Positions 6,575 through 13,975 of a stretch of DNA of 14,224 nucleotides are shown piece after piece (position 1 is the first letter of the stretch; the number at the start of each line of letters is the position of its first letter). The notes beneath the pieces are model-generated. The model did not search any database. It saw nothing but the letters and a program-made list of their open reading frames with translations, and was not told where the DNA came from. The stretch is from positions 1 to 14,224 of the forward strand of contig DAFD01000075.1 of NCBI GenBank assembly GCA_002497895.1, read 5' to 3'. Made by a program: the position numbers and the translations under genes. The stretch comes from Euryarchaeota archaeon UBA175. GTDB taxonomy: Archaea > Thermoplasmatota > Poseidoniia > Poseidoniales > Thalassarchaeaceae.

Positions 6575-7600
6575 TTGGTGGTGGAAAAGTCTGCTCGTGG
6601 TGAGTCGTTGAACCCCTTGCAAGACCTGTTGGAGCGGCTGCGAAAGAGCGGTGTTCCATTAGACTCTGAGGTCGAAGAAGCGATGCAGCAAGTGTATGTT
6701 GGTTCGTTTACCGATTTCGATCTAGATGCGTTTTGGCGTGATCGACCTGTGCCCTTTTTGATTACAGAATTTGATGCTGCAAAGATGATTTCTGCCCCTC
6801 ACATGATTGCTACGCTACTTCACCACCTAGAACTACGACTTGGACAACACGTCCTTCTTATCGGGGCAAAGGGAGGTTATCTTGCCGCTCTCATCGATTA
6901 TTTGGTTGGCGAGAGCGGGATGGTTACTGTTGTCGAGCCGCATGCGGCGGTGCTTGAGCACACGTCCGAGCGCCTCGAATTTCATGACTCAAAGGGTTTG
7001 GTTCGAGCGCTGCCAGTGGAAGCACTCGACGACGCGGACGAACTCGCTCGCCGAGTCGACCGCGTGCTGATTACTGGAGCTGTGAAAGAGATTCCACTGA
7101 CTGTTGCTGGGATGGTCGAAGAAGGTGGATTCGTACTCGGGCCGTTCGGTGGGCCAATCCAGCAGATTCTTCTCAAGCGAGAGAGGCAGGGAGATGACTG
7201 GTTAGACACTGAGTTGGGAAGTGTGGTGTTCGGGCCGATGGACCTCTCTGAGGACGAGCGCGGACCACTCAATCCACACTCTCTCGCTGACCATATCGAA
7301 GATGCAATCAACATCATCGTTGAACTCGTGGAGATCGACGATGAAACAGTTTCGAGGATTGAGGAATTGGTGGAATCTCTGCGCGGGATGCCTGCAGACA
7401 TCCCGCCTCTCGACGAGGATGCGACGGAGGATGACCTCGTCGAACATCCGGTGTTTGAATTGTTGATGGCAGAGATGGAATGGTTACAGCCGATGTGGCC
7501 TCTATTCGGGCAACTACTCTCCATCGACCTCGAGTCTCCTGGTGATTGGGATGATGATGAACCGCCGATGGTTGGCGGGCATGAAGACCTCATTCCTTGA
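6575..7600 (+). CDS. Isoaspartyl methyltransferase-like (PCMT fold) protein with acidic C-terminal extension
   Basis: Residues 15-215 follow the layout of protein-L-isoaspartate O-methyltransferase, which repairs damaged Asp/Asn in proteins. Shared marks are an N-terminal LLERLRKSGVPLDSEVEEAM, ISAPHM (72-77; PCMTs have ISAPHM or a close variant), VLLIGAKGGYLAALI (93-107) in place of the SAM loop G-T-G-S-G-Y, Glu121 ending strand two, and ITGAVKEIPLTVAGMVEEGG near 165. The GDG motif of true PCMTs is not seen; ALPVEAL stands there. Residues 216-341 are an acidic extension without a recognised domain. Activity on isoaspartate is therefore doubtful. The start is uncertain: TTG 6575, GTG 6578, GTG 6581 and TTG 6608 are all in frame, while ATG 6571 leads to a stop. 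A HEAT-repeat gene follows on the same strand after 81 nt. Confidence 0.75.
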   Translation: MVVEKSARGESLNPLQDLLERLRKSGVPLDSEVEEAMQQVYVGSFTDFDLDAFWRDRPVPFLITEFDAAKMISAPHMIATLLHHLELRLGQHVLLIGAKGGYLAALIDYLVGESGMVTVVEPHAAVLEHTSERLEFHDSKGLVRALPVEALDDADELARRVDRVLITGAVKEIPLTVAGMVEEGGFVLGPFGGPIQQILLKRERQGDDWLDTELGSVVFGPMDLSEDERGPLNPHSLADHIEDAINIIVELVEIDDETVSRIEELVESLRGMPADIPPLDEDATEDDLVEHPVFELLMAEMEWLQPMWPLFGQLLSIDLESPGDWDDDEPPMVGGHEDLIP

Positions 7601-7681
7601 GCCAACGGGTTGGAATCCGAATCGATTTGCAGGGTTTGCACGGGCGGAGTGTTCATCTCAACCTCGTTGGTGCCGAGGACG

Positions 7682-8683
7682 ATGAGTGTCAGACCTGCGC
7701 TGGCGAAGTTGAATCATTCCGATGTGCGCCAGCGCCGTCGAGCGGTTCGGCTTTTGTTCGAGCTGGATGATTCTGAGGCCCTCGGTGGATTCATCAAGTT
7801 GCTAGAGGATCAGGACCCATGGTTCCGAGAGAAGGCAATGGAGGCAATCGATCGTTGGGCAGCGAGTAAGGATCTCGCACTTATTGAGAGACTAGCCGCT
7901 TCACCTCAGGACTCGCGACGCTTGCTAGCCGCTCGCATCGCCAATCGTGCCAATAAGGCTGGATTAGCAGTCCTAACTGGACTTTGCTCGGATGATGATC
8001 CAAGCATTCGATTGGCGGCTTGGCAGTCACGAATGGATCTAGACGAGGGCGCGGTGAATGCTGGGCTTGAGTCGACAGATAGAGCGATTCGTAAGTCCGC
8101 AGTAATTCGATTATCGAAGCAAGAAGAAGTCGATGAAGGTTTACTTCTGAGACTTCTGAACGATGATTCCGAAGCTGTTCGAAACGCAACTCTAGGAATC
8201 ATCGAGGAGAGTGATACGCCACTTTCAGAAAATCAGAGTACTCGCCTCGCCGAACTCGGCGGCACCTCAACCGGCGAGACAAAAGCGCGAATCGCCGCAT
8301 TGCTCATCGCCGACTCCCCTGAATCACTGAACGATTGGATTGGTGATTCCGATACCGCATTCGTCAGCCGCTTCGCCAAAACCCTGCGCCGAGCGGATTG
8401 GGCATCCGTCGATGGATTACCATCCCAACTCCGAGCCGAGGCCTCGGAATCATTGCTCGAGAGAATTCTCAGGGGTGAGCGGAACGCAGAAGCAGCCGCT
8501 CTGCGTGATTCCTTACTCTCCGATGAGTCAAGAAGTCCCGAACTTCGCTCGCGGCTCATCGAGGACATGATTGGCCGCCCTGTCCCTGATTCGACTCTTG
8601 AGATTGTAAAATCGCTCACAGAATACGAAGATGTGCTAATCGCTTCCTCGGCGAATAACTTACTCAGCGAACTATCCGCTTGA
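7682..8683 (+). CDS. HEAT-repeat protein, function unknown
   Basis: A 333-residue all-helical protein built of HEAT-like pairs roughly 30 residues long. Examples, counted from ATG 7682, are DVRQRRRAVRLLFELDDSEA (14-33), DPWFREKAMEAIDRWAASKD, DSRRLLAARIANRANKAG, DPSIRLAAWQSRMDL, DRAIRKSAVIRLSKQEE and DSEAVRNATLGIIEE. The D-x-x-[IV]-R-x-x-A pattern is the usual HEAT signature. Such proteins act as scaffolds; no catalytic motif is seen and there is no signal peptide. ATG at 7682 is chosen because the repeats begin shortly after; upstream in-frame TTG/GTG codons would add a 24-residue stretch that does not fit the fold. It probably shares a transcript with the methyltransferase-like gene and is convergent with the ParB/SerK-like gene (11 bp gap). 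Confidence 0.75.
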   Translation: MSVRPALAKLNHSDVRQRRRAVRLLFELDDSEALGGFIKLLEDQDPWFREKAMEAIDRWAASKDLALIERLAASPQDSRRLLAARIANRANKAGLAVLTGLCSDDDPSIRLAAWQSRMDLDEGAVNAGLESTDRAIRKSAVIRLSKQEEVDEGLLLRLLNDDSEAVRNATLGIIEESDTPLSENQSTRLAELGGTSTGETKARIAALLIADSPESLNDWIGDSDTAFVSRFAKTLRRADWASVDGLPSQLRAEASESLLERILRGERNAEAAALRDSLLSDESRSPELRSRLIEDMIGRPVPDSTLEIVKSLTEYEDVLIASSANNLLSELSA

Positions 8684-8694
8684 ACAGAGAATGT

Positions 8695-9114
8695 TCAGTT
8701 TTCGAAAGCTGGTTGCCTCAACCGAGACAAAGGTATGGCAATCGGCGGCAAGTGGTCAGAGAGGCGATGCCGACTCGTCTTAGGGGGCATCAATTCCCCT
8801 GACAAAGCGGCATCGACGACATCCTGCTTAGAGATAGAGTCACGCCCCGAATTCGGCCAAAGATCAAGATCGATTGAGTCATCCTCAAGATAGTTGATCA
8901 AAACACACGGAACGCATTGCAAATCGATACGCTGCGCGACATGATAGCGGTGGTGTCCGTCGAGGATAGTTCCGGTTGTCCTGTCAAGAAGGAGGGGTTT
9001 AGTGTAAGCATTCCAGCGATGTGTCATTCGCTCTAATTGGTCGACCTTGCGTTCGATGATTTGCTCGTGTGGGCGAAGCACCTCCAACGGCACCAACTCT
9101 ACCTCCATGCCCAT
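8695..9114 (-). CDS. ParB/Srx-fold protein resembling free serine kinase SerK (short form)
   Basis: A 139-residue ParB-like nuclease-fold protein. The core reads LRPHEQ (13-18), TKPLLLDRTTGTILDGHHRYHVAQ (38-61, with DGHHR at 52-56) and VPCVLINYLEDD (68-79). This is close to what I recall of archaeal SerK, the ADP-dependent free serine kinase of Thermococcus, which has PHEQ, K-P-M-L-L and VDGHHR. In SerK the Glu of PHEQ and the Asp of DGHHR are thought to be catalytic, and both are present here (Glu17, Asp52). The protein is much shorter than SerK, with only a small C-terminal region, so the assignment stays tentative; a DNA-binding ParB role is unlikely since no helix-turn-helix part follows. 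ATG 9114 or ATG 9108 could be the start. It is divergent from the CCA enzyme gene across 111 bp. Confidence 0.6.
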   Translation of the reverse strand: MGMEVELVPLEVLRPHEQIIERKVDQLERMTHRWNAYTKPLLLDRTTGTILDGHHRYHVAQRIDLQCVPCVLINYLEDDSIDLDLWPNSGRDSISKQDVVDAALSGELMPPKTSRHRLSDHLPPIAIPLSRLRQPAFEN

Positions 9115-9225
9115 CGCAAAAGGACTTCACGAATATGTCTGATGCTTGCCGAAAGCATCTAGGTTGGGCGTCAAACCTGAATTGCGTCCCGACGGATTGA
9201 TGGACAGACGGCGTGAAGACGGCCC

Positions 9226-10485
9226 ATGGCCGACCTGCTGAGCCGACTGAGTGCCGCCGACCGGTGGGTGCTCGATCGCTTGTGTTCAGAGGGGGATGCA
9301 TGGGTGGTCGGCGGCTGGGTTCGAGATTCTCTATCCGGCCTCAATCCGGGCGAGATGGATATTGCTACTACGCTTCGGCCGGCACAAATTGCTGAGTTAT
9401 TTGCTCGGACGGTGCCTGTTGGTGCTGCTTTCGGCACCGTCCTAGTACTTCCTGACGATGGGGTTTGGCAGGCTGATTCTGCTGCGCAGGTTGAGCCTTC
9501 ATGGGAGGTGACGACCCTGCGCAGCGATGGCACCTATGGAGATGGTCGCCGGCCCGACGAAGTCGAGTTCGGTGACGATATTGTCGAAGATCTGTCGCGC
9601 CGAGATTTCACAATCAATGCGATGGCGATGGATCCGAGGACTGGCGAGGTAATCGACCCGTTCGGCGGACGTGATGATCTCGATGCTTCGGTCGTCAGAG
9701 CGGTTGGCGATGCTAATGAGCGGATTGGAGAGGATGGCTTGCGGATTATGCGAGCCTTCCGCTTCCTCGATGCAGGTGAAGCTGGAGAAAGGAGACTGGA
9801 TAGCGACCTTGAGTCTGCGATTCGTGAGAGGCTCTCGATGCTTGAGAAGATCTCATCCGAGCGAAAGTGGGCTGAATTGGCGCGCGTCATGCAAGGGCGG
9901 ATGCGTGCCGAGGTTCTGGCTCGTATGGCCGATGCCGAGTTGCTCTCGGCTGTTTTGGGCGAGACTTCGCTTCAGCTAGATGGGCCCTTCTCGGGAGTTC
10001 CAGGCGTCGACTTGGCAATTCTATGCAGAGAGGATACACGCTCGGGCGCAGATCTCTCTGCTCACTTGAAGAGCCTCTTGCGTCTTTCGAATGACGAGAC
10101 GCGGACAATCTCATTCTTACATGACCTGAAGAACGACGACCTCGTCGCTGAAAACACCGTGCTGCGCCGCTACAATGCGGCGCTCTCAGATCAGATGAAG
10201 GACGAGGCTGTAGCCTATTTCGGATCCGCAGGGGTGGCTTATGCCGAGGCTGCTGCTTCTGTTCCACCACCGCGTGCGGGGAATCGCCCAATCGTCGGCG
10301 GGGAGGCCTTGATGCAGGCAACCGGACTAGAAGCGGGACCCAGACTCGGTCGCCTCAAGGGTTGGCTTCACCGTCGTCAAATTGAGGATGACTTGGCGAC
10401 TACCGAGGATGTTCTATCCCTGCTTGAATCGATTGAGTGGCAGGACGGTGAGCCTGAATCATGGCAGGCTCTTGCCTGGCCCTGA
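9226..10485 (+). CDS. cca: Class II CCA-adding enzyme (bacterial-type tRNA nucleotidyltransferase)
   Basis: Adds or repairs the 3' CCA of tRNA (or A only, in some family members). The 419 residues begin with a clear class II nucleotidyltransferase head: VVGGWVRDSL (27-36), metal site GEMDIAT (42-48, Glu43-x-Asp45 where most have Asp-x-Asp), FGTVLVL (69-75), EVTTLRSDGTYGDGR (94-108), RRDFTINAMAMDP (125-137), IGEDGLRIMRAFRF (167-180; the nucleotide-selecting segment) and ISSERKWAEL (209-218). The helical body and tail fill 220-419 and are more divergent; no HD phosphohydrolase motif is evident. Archaea normally have the unrelated class I enzyme, so this gene looks bacterial by origin. ATG 9226 is a good start, with no Shine-Dalgarno. 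It is convergent with the GcvH-like gene, which ends 7 bp away. Confidence 0.88.
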   Translation: MADLLSRLSAADRWVLDRLCSEGDAWVVGGWVRDSLSGLNPGEMDIATTLRPAQIAELFARTVPVGAAFGTVLVLPDDGVWQADSAAQVEPSWEVTTLRSDGTYGDGRRPDEVEFGDDIVEDLSRRDFTINAMAMDPRTGEVIDPFGGRDDLDASVVRAVGDANERIGEDGLRIMRAFRFLDAGEAGERRLDSDLESAIRERLSMLEKISSERKWAELARVMQGRMRAEVLARMADAELLSAVLGETSLQLDGPFSGVPGVDLAILCREDTRSGADLSAHLKSLLRLSNDETRTISFLHDLKNDDLVAENTVLRRYNAALSDQMKDEAVAYFGSAGVAYAEAAASVPPPRAGNRPIVGGEALMQATGLEAGPRLGRLKGWLHRRQIEDDLATTEDVLSLLESIEWQDGEPESWQALAWP

Positions 10486-10492
10486 TTCGACA

Positions 10493-10993
10493 TCATAACT
10501 CGTTCAGGTACTCGATGTACTCGCCGGCATCGAGGAATTGGTCCTCATCGAATTCGTGAGGCTTGACGATGAGGAACCATCCATCAGCGTATGCGTCATC
10601 ATTAGCGAGGTCGGCATTATCTTCGACCTCACCATTGAGTTCCAGCACCTTGCAAGGGAATGGTGTATTGATTAGAATTCTATCAGAGACGGTACGGATG
10701 GTGACTAGTAGCTCGCCGGATCCGATTTCGTCGCCGCCGGAAGGGGGCGGAGGGGGAGTCTCGCCGTCGTCTCCGTCACTGACTACGCCCTCGTCGTCAA
10801 GAATGAATTCACTAGCATCCTGTGGATGGGGCAAAATGACACGAACAACGTCACCTGAGTCGGCACGGATGAATTCAGACATACCTATTTTCACCGTTCC
10901 TTCCTTCTCATCCAGAAGCTGAAGCCAAAGGTGTTCCAGCGTGTAGCGGCGGTCGTGAGCGACTCCGAACTCGAAATAATCTGACTCTGACAT
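10493..10993 (-). CDS. GcvH-like protein lacking the lipoylated lysine
   Basis: Glycine cleavage H-protein carries a lipoyl arm on one lysine and shuttles the aminomethyl group. Here the N-terminus (YTLEHLWLQLLDEKEGTVKIGMSEF, in the region 17-41, with GDVVRVILP at 47-55) and the end (LANDDAYADGWFLIVKP, 129-145) match GcvH clearly. In the lipoyl hairpin, GcvH has E-S-V-K-A-x-S-D, but this protein has VTIRTVSD, so Arg100 (codon CGT at 10694-10696, minus strand) stands in place of the lysine. Residues 63-93 are an acidic insert with six consecutive prolines flanked by Gly/Asp. Length 166 compared with about 125-130 for normal GcvH. It probably does not work in glycine cleavage; a binding or scaffold role is possible. 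No gcvT/gcvP lies near. Start is ATG at 10993. Confidence 0.82.
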   Translation of the reverse strand: MSESDYFEFGVAHDRRYTLEHLWLQLLDEKEGTVKIGMSEFIRADSGDVVRVILPHPQDASEFILDDEGVVSDGDDGETPPPPPSGGDEIGSGELLVTIRTVSDRILINTPFPCKVLELNGEVEDNADLANDDAYADGWFLIVKPHEFDEDQFLDAGEYIEYLNEL

Positions 10994-11105
10994 CGTTATC
11001 TCCGATGGCCCCGCTTTTGGACTCAGATTTGAATTATTCGTTCATTAGTTGAGGAATTAGGGTCTGGCTGCGATGTATTAACAACGGAGGCGCACTCGGT
11101 GGAAC

Positions 11106-11110
11106 GAGGA
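11106..11110 (+). promoter_or_regulatory. Ribosome binding site of the acyl-CoA dehydrogenase gene
   Basis: GAGGA, 6 nt before ATG at 11117. It favours this ATG over the in-frame GTG at 11099, which would add only six residues (MERGIE). Confidence 0.55.
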
Positions 11111-11116
11111 ATTGAG

Positions 11117-12289
11117 ATGGACTTCGAGGAAACCGAGGAACAAGGGATGATCCGTGAGATGGTGAGGGACTTCGCCGAGGAAGTTTTGGCTCCGACGTGC
11201 CTCGAACGCGACCGTGCTCAGAAGCCCCCAATAGAAGAGTGGGCGACGTTTTGTGAGTATGGACTGCAAGGCATTGCTATTCCCGAAGAATTCGGCGGAA
11301 ATCCGGTTGATGACATCTCTGAAGCGATAATCGTCGAAGAATTGGCACGCGTTGACCCCTCGTTCTCCGTCATGTTCTGCGTACACGTCGGACTCTGCTC
11401 CAAAACTATCGCACTGCACGGCAATGATGACCAGAAGCAGCGCTACTTGACCCGCTTGGCAGCGGGCGAGATCGGCGCCTACTCATTGTCTGAGGCTGGC
11501 GCCGGAACCGACGCCGCAGCTCTTGGCTGCCGCGCTAAGTTGAGCGAGGATGGCTCGCACTGGATTCTCAACGGAGAAAAGATGTGGGTGACCAACGGTG
11601 AGAGTGCGGATATCTATGTGCTATTTGCGAAGGATGTTGATCACCCTGATTATGGCGTCAAGAAGCATGGCGGAACGACTGCTTTCATCGTTGATTCGAG
11701 CATGGAAGGATTCAGTGTTGGAAAGAAGGAAGACAAGCTTGGAATTCGTTCGTCAGATACCTGTGTGCTGCTTCTTGATGATTGCAAAGTGCCGGCTGAG
11801 AATGTGTTGAAGGAGTCCGGGAAAGGATTCCCTATCGCGATGAACGCGCTGGACAACTCTCGAATCGGGATTGCAGCTCAGGCACTTGGCATCGCACAGG
11901 GCGCTTTCGAATCAGCGCTGAATTACGCGCATGAGCGTCAAGCATTTGGTAAGCCAATAGCTCATCACCAAAGTATTGGGAATTATCTAGCAGATATGGC
12001 AACGCAGACCGAGGCGGCTAGACTCTTGGTGTACAAGGCCGCCTGGGCCAAGCAGCGACACTACGAAGAGGGCGCTGCACGGCACACGAAGGAGGCCAGT
12101 ATGGCCAAGTTATTCGCTGGAGATACGGCAATGTGGGTTTCCGAGCGCGCGGTGCAGATTCTCGGCGGTTACGGTTACACGACAGATTTCCCAGTCGAGC
12201 GCTTCTTCCGCGATGCTAAGATTACTCAAATCTACGAAGGAACTCAAGAAGTTCAGAGAATCGTCATCAATAGAGCCATATCACCCTGA
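11117..12289 (+). CDS. Acyl-CoA dehydrogenase
   Basis: A 390-residue FAD enzyme that makes the alpha-beta double bond in acyl-CoA, passing electrons to ETF. The typical start is MDFEETEEQGMIREMVRDFA. The FAD/substrate segment is YSLSEAGAGTDAA followed by EKMWVTNGESADIYVLFA. ERQAFGKPIAHHQSIGNYLA and QILGGYGYTTDFPVERFFRD follow. Catalytic Glu374 sits in IYEGTQEVQRIVI, as in the short-chain and butyryl-CoA type. Length and motifs match the family fully. Substrate (short-chain or branched) cannot be set from sequence alone. Its own promoter probably lies in the 123 bp between it and the divergent GcvH-like gene. It is convergent with HMG-CoA synthase (43 bp gap). No ETF genes are in the window. 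Confidence 0.93.
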   Translation: MDFEETEEQGMIREMVRDFAEEVLAPTCLERDRAQKPPIEEWATFCEYGLQGIAIPEEFGGNPVDDISEAIIVEELARVDPSFSVMFCVHVGLCSKTIALHGNDDQKQRYLTRLAAGEIGAYSLSEAGAGTDAAALGCRAKLSEDGSHWILNGEKMWVTNGESADIYVLFAKDVDHPDYGVKKHGGTTAFIVDSSMEGFSVGKKEDKLGIRSSDTCVLLLDDCKVPAENVLKESGKGFPIAMNALDNSRIGIAAQALGIAQGAFESALNYAHERQAFGKPIAHHQSIGNYLADMATQTEAARLLVYKAAWAKQRHYEEGAARHTKEASMAKLFAGDTAMWVSERAVQILGGYGYTTDFPVERFFRDAKITQIYEGTQEVQRIVINRAISP

Positions 12290-12332
12290 ACTTCTCCTGT
12301 GCTTACGGCACTGTGAGGACAATCTCTCAGGT

Positions 12333-13886
12333 CTAAGACGCGAAATATGCGTACTTTCGCTGTCCTTCAAGGACACCTTCGCCGCCAACAGCGACCAGTG
12401 CGAACTCGTCAGCCGGCTCAACAACAGATTCCTTCTGCGAGCCACGGTGAAGTCGTTCGTAGATATCCTTGTCCAGCGGCGTGCGAGAGGATAGACGCTC
12501 AAAGAGTGAGAAGCGGCTCGAGATTTCTTTCCAGCCTGGCTGAACGATGCCTTCGAACACCTTGGCCTTAGCACCCGAGCCATATCCACAAAGTCCGACG
12601 CGCTTACCTTCCATATCGACCCCGTCGAGATAGTCACTCTCCATTGTAGACATCAAAGCGAGGAATATCGAGCCTGTGTACTGGTTTCCAATTAGGCTCG
12701 AAGCGCGCTGAGTTTTCTCGATTCTGCGCTCGGAAAACTCACGGAAAGCCTCCGTCTTCGAGATTAGCCGACGATACTTGTCGTTAGCCCTCTCGAATTC
12801 CTCAATACCCTCAGGCGTGTCTTCGTAGTCCTCCGGGAAGGGTTCAGTGCCAATCTCGGTGACAATCTCATCCCACATTGGTAGATGGCGCCTATCGTGG
12901 CGGAAAACGTCAGGGAACATGCGCTTGCCTTGGAAGGCATATGGCAAGTGGACGATGATGCGGTTCCACTGTTCGGTGAGAATCTCATCATTTTCGGGAT
13001 CATAGCGACCAGAGTTGATTGCTGTCTGACGGAAATTGATGAAGGCGGTCTTCACCGATTCCGAGTAGCAACGATTAGAGAACTGTCCATCGAAGATCGG
13101 CGTATCCTTGTGAATCTTCAATGTATGAGATTCGAACATGATATTGTCCTTCTTTGACGACTTGGGGAGAATAGCAAGAATTCGCTCGACAAGTCCTTCC
13201 TTCTTCGGCTCACCGGCTTCTTCGGCAAGCTCGAGGACATTCTCGACGACAGTCTTCAACTCAACCTCGCGACGAGGCTTGAAGAAGTCGTGAACTGGCA
13301 TTGTCGAGACTCCCCAATTGTCTGGGATCTCAAGGAGGCGCGGGTTGTGACGGATTAGTACCGCGCCGCCGCCCGCTCCCTGGGTGTATTCACCAGATGA
13401 ACCAAGATCGTACTTCGCATTGTCAGCGAAGACGACGATTCCAATTCGATCCTGTTCCTCGCCCCCGCGAGCGACCCAATCGAGGGTGTTGTGCATCGCA
13501 TCGACGGCGCCGATACAGGCGAAGGTCAGATCGACGACGTCGCAATTGCGGAAGCAATCTTTGCCGTAAGTATCGTCGTAGCGCTGCTCGAGCATATCCA
13601 TGATGTAGGTAGCTGTTGGCTTTGCACCATCGAGAGCAGATTCAGTGCCCAAGTAGATGCGACCAATCTTGTTTGGGTCGAGATTGTTACGGTTGATGAG
13701 GCGCGCACATGCGTTAGCGCCCATTGTGGCTGTATCCTCGTGAGCATCAGGGATTGCCATTGCAGTTAGCCCGAGTCCCTTGTTCAGTTTGCCGAAATCC
13801 GCTCCACGGAATTCTGCAAAATCCTTCATGTCGAAGTAAAGCTTCGGAAAGTGAATAGCGATATCATCGATTCCGACGCCTGCCAT
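12333..13886 (-). CDS. Hydroxymethylglutaryl-CoA synthase, long bacterial-like form
   Basis: Joins acetyl-CoA and acetoacetyl-CoA to HMG-CoA, an early step of the mevalonate route to isoprenoid lipids. Catalytic residues are in place: Glu82 (GTESALDGAKP), Cys124 (VDLTFACIGAVDAM) and His313 (IIVHLPYAFQGKR). Also seen are HEDTATMGANA (49-59), GEYTQGAGGGAVLI (165-178), FDGQFSNRCY (265-274), SSLIGNQYTGSIFLALMS and the loop GYGSGAKAKVFEG. Typical archaeal HMG-CoA synthases are about 350 residues; this one is 517 and its HEDTATM and FRNCDVVDLTFACIG stretches recall the Bacteroidota type. It carries a charged insert at about 205-255. The start is ATG at 13886 with Shine-Dalgarno AGGAGA 7 nt before it. 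Confidence 0.92.
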   Translation of the reverse strand: MAGVGIDDIAIHFPKLYFDMKDFAEFRGADFGKLNKGLGLTAMAIPDAHEDTATMGANACARLINRNNLDPNKIGRIYLGTESALDGAKPTATYIMDMLEQRYDDTYGKDCFRNCDVVDLTFACIGAVDAMHNTLDWVARGGEEQDRIGIVVFADNAKYDLGSSGEYTQGAGGGAVLIRHNPRLLEIPDNWGVSTMPVHDFFKPRREVELKTVVENVLELAEEAGEPKKEGLVERILAILPKSSKKDNIMFESHTLKIHKDTPIFDGQFSNRCYSESVKTAFINFRQTAINSGRYDPENDEILTEQWNRIIVHLPYAFQGKRMFPDVFRHDRRHLPMWDEIVTEIGTEPFPEDYEDTPEGIEEFERANDKYRRLISKTEAFREFSERRIEKTQRASSLIGNQYTGSIFLALMSTMESDYLDGVDMEGKRVGLCGYGSGAKAKVFEGIVQPGWKEISSRFSLFERLSSRTPLDKDIYERLHRGSQKESVVEPADEFALVAVGGEGVLEGQRKYAYFAS

Positions 13887-13893
13887 GGTACAA

Positions 13894-13899
13894 TCTCCT
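13894..13899 (-). promoter_or_regulatory. Ribosome binding site of HMG-CoA synthase
   Basis: AGGAGA on the minus strand with a 7-nt spacer to ATG 13886. It confirms that ATG as the start. Confidence 0.55.
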
Positions 13900-13975
13900 G
13901 TGTTCCGCCGCCGTGAGGGGAGGGTTATGATACCTGTGGCTGCTTTTCAGCACTAGATACCGAACTGTAATCGCA

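Noticed and set aside
6571..6603. ATG at 6571 as start of the methyltransferase-like gene
   Set aside because: It is in a different frame and meets a stop after ten codons.
6982..7656. Open frame of 224 codons on the minus strand
   Set aside because: Antisense to the methyltransferase-like gene, very Ser-rich and without motifs; it arises from the codon usage of the plus-strand gene.
9887..10321. Arg/Pro-rich minus-strand open frame of 144 codons
   Set aside because: Shadow of the CCA-adding enzyme gene; composition is that of an antisense frame.
10563..10922. Open frame of 119 codons on the plus strand, Ser/Pro-rich
   Set aside because: Antisense to the GcvH-like gene, whose family match is clear; the poly-Gly/Ser content mirrors the proline insert of the real gene.
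13301..13603. Arg-rich plus-strand open frame of 100 codons
   Set aside because: Antisense to HMG-CoA synthase, covering its catalytic Cys segment, with no family features.
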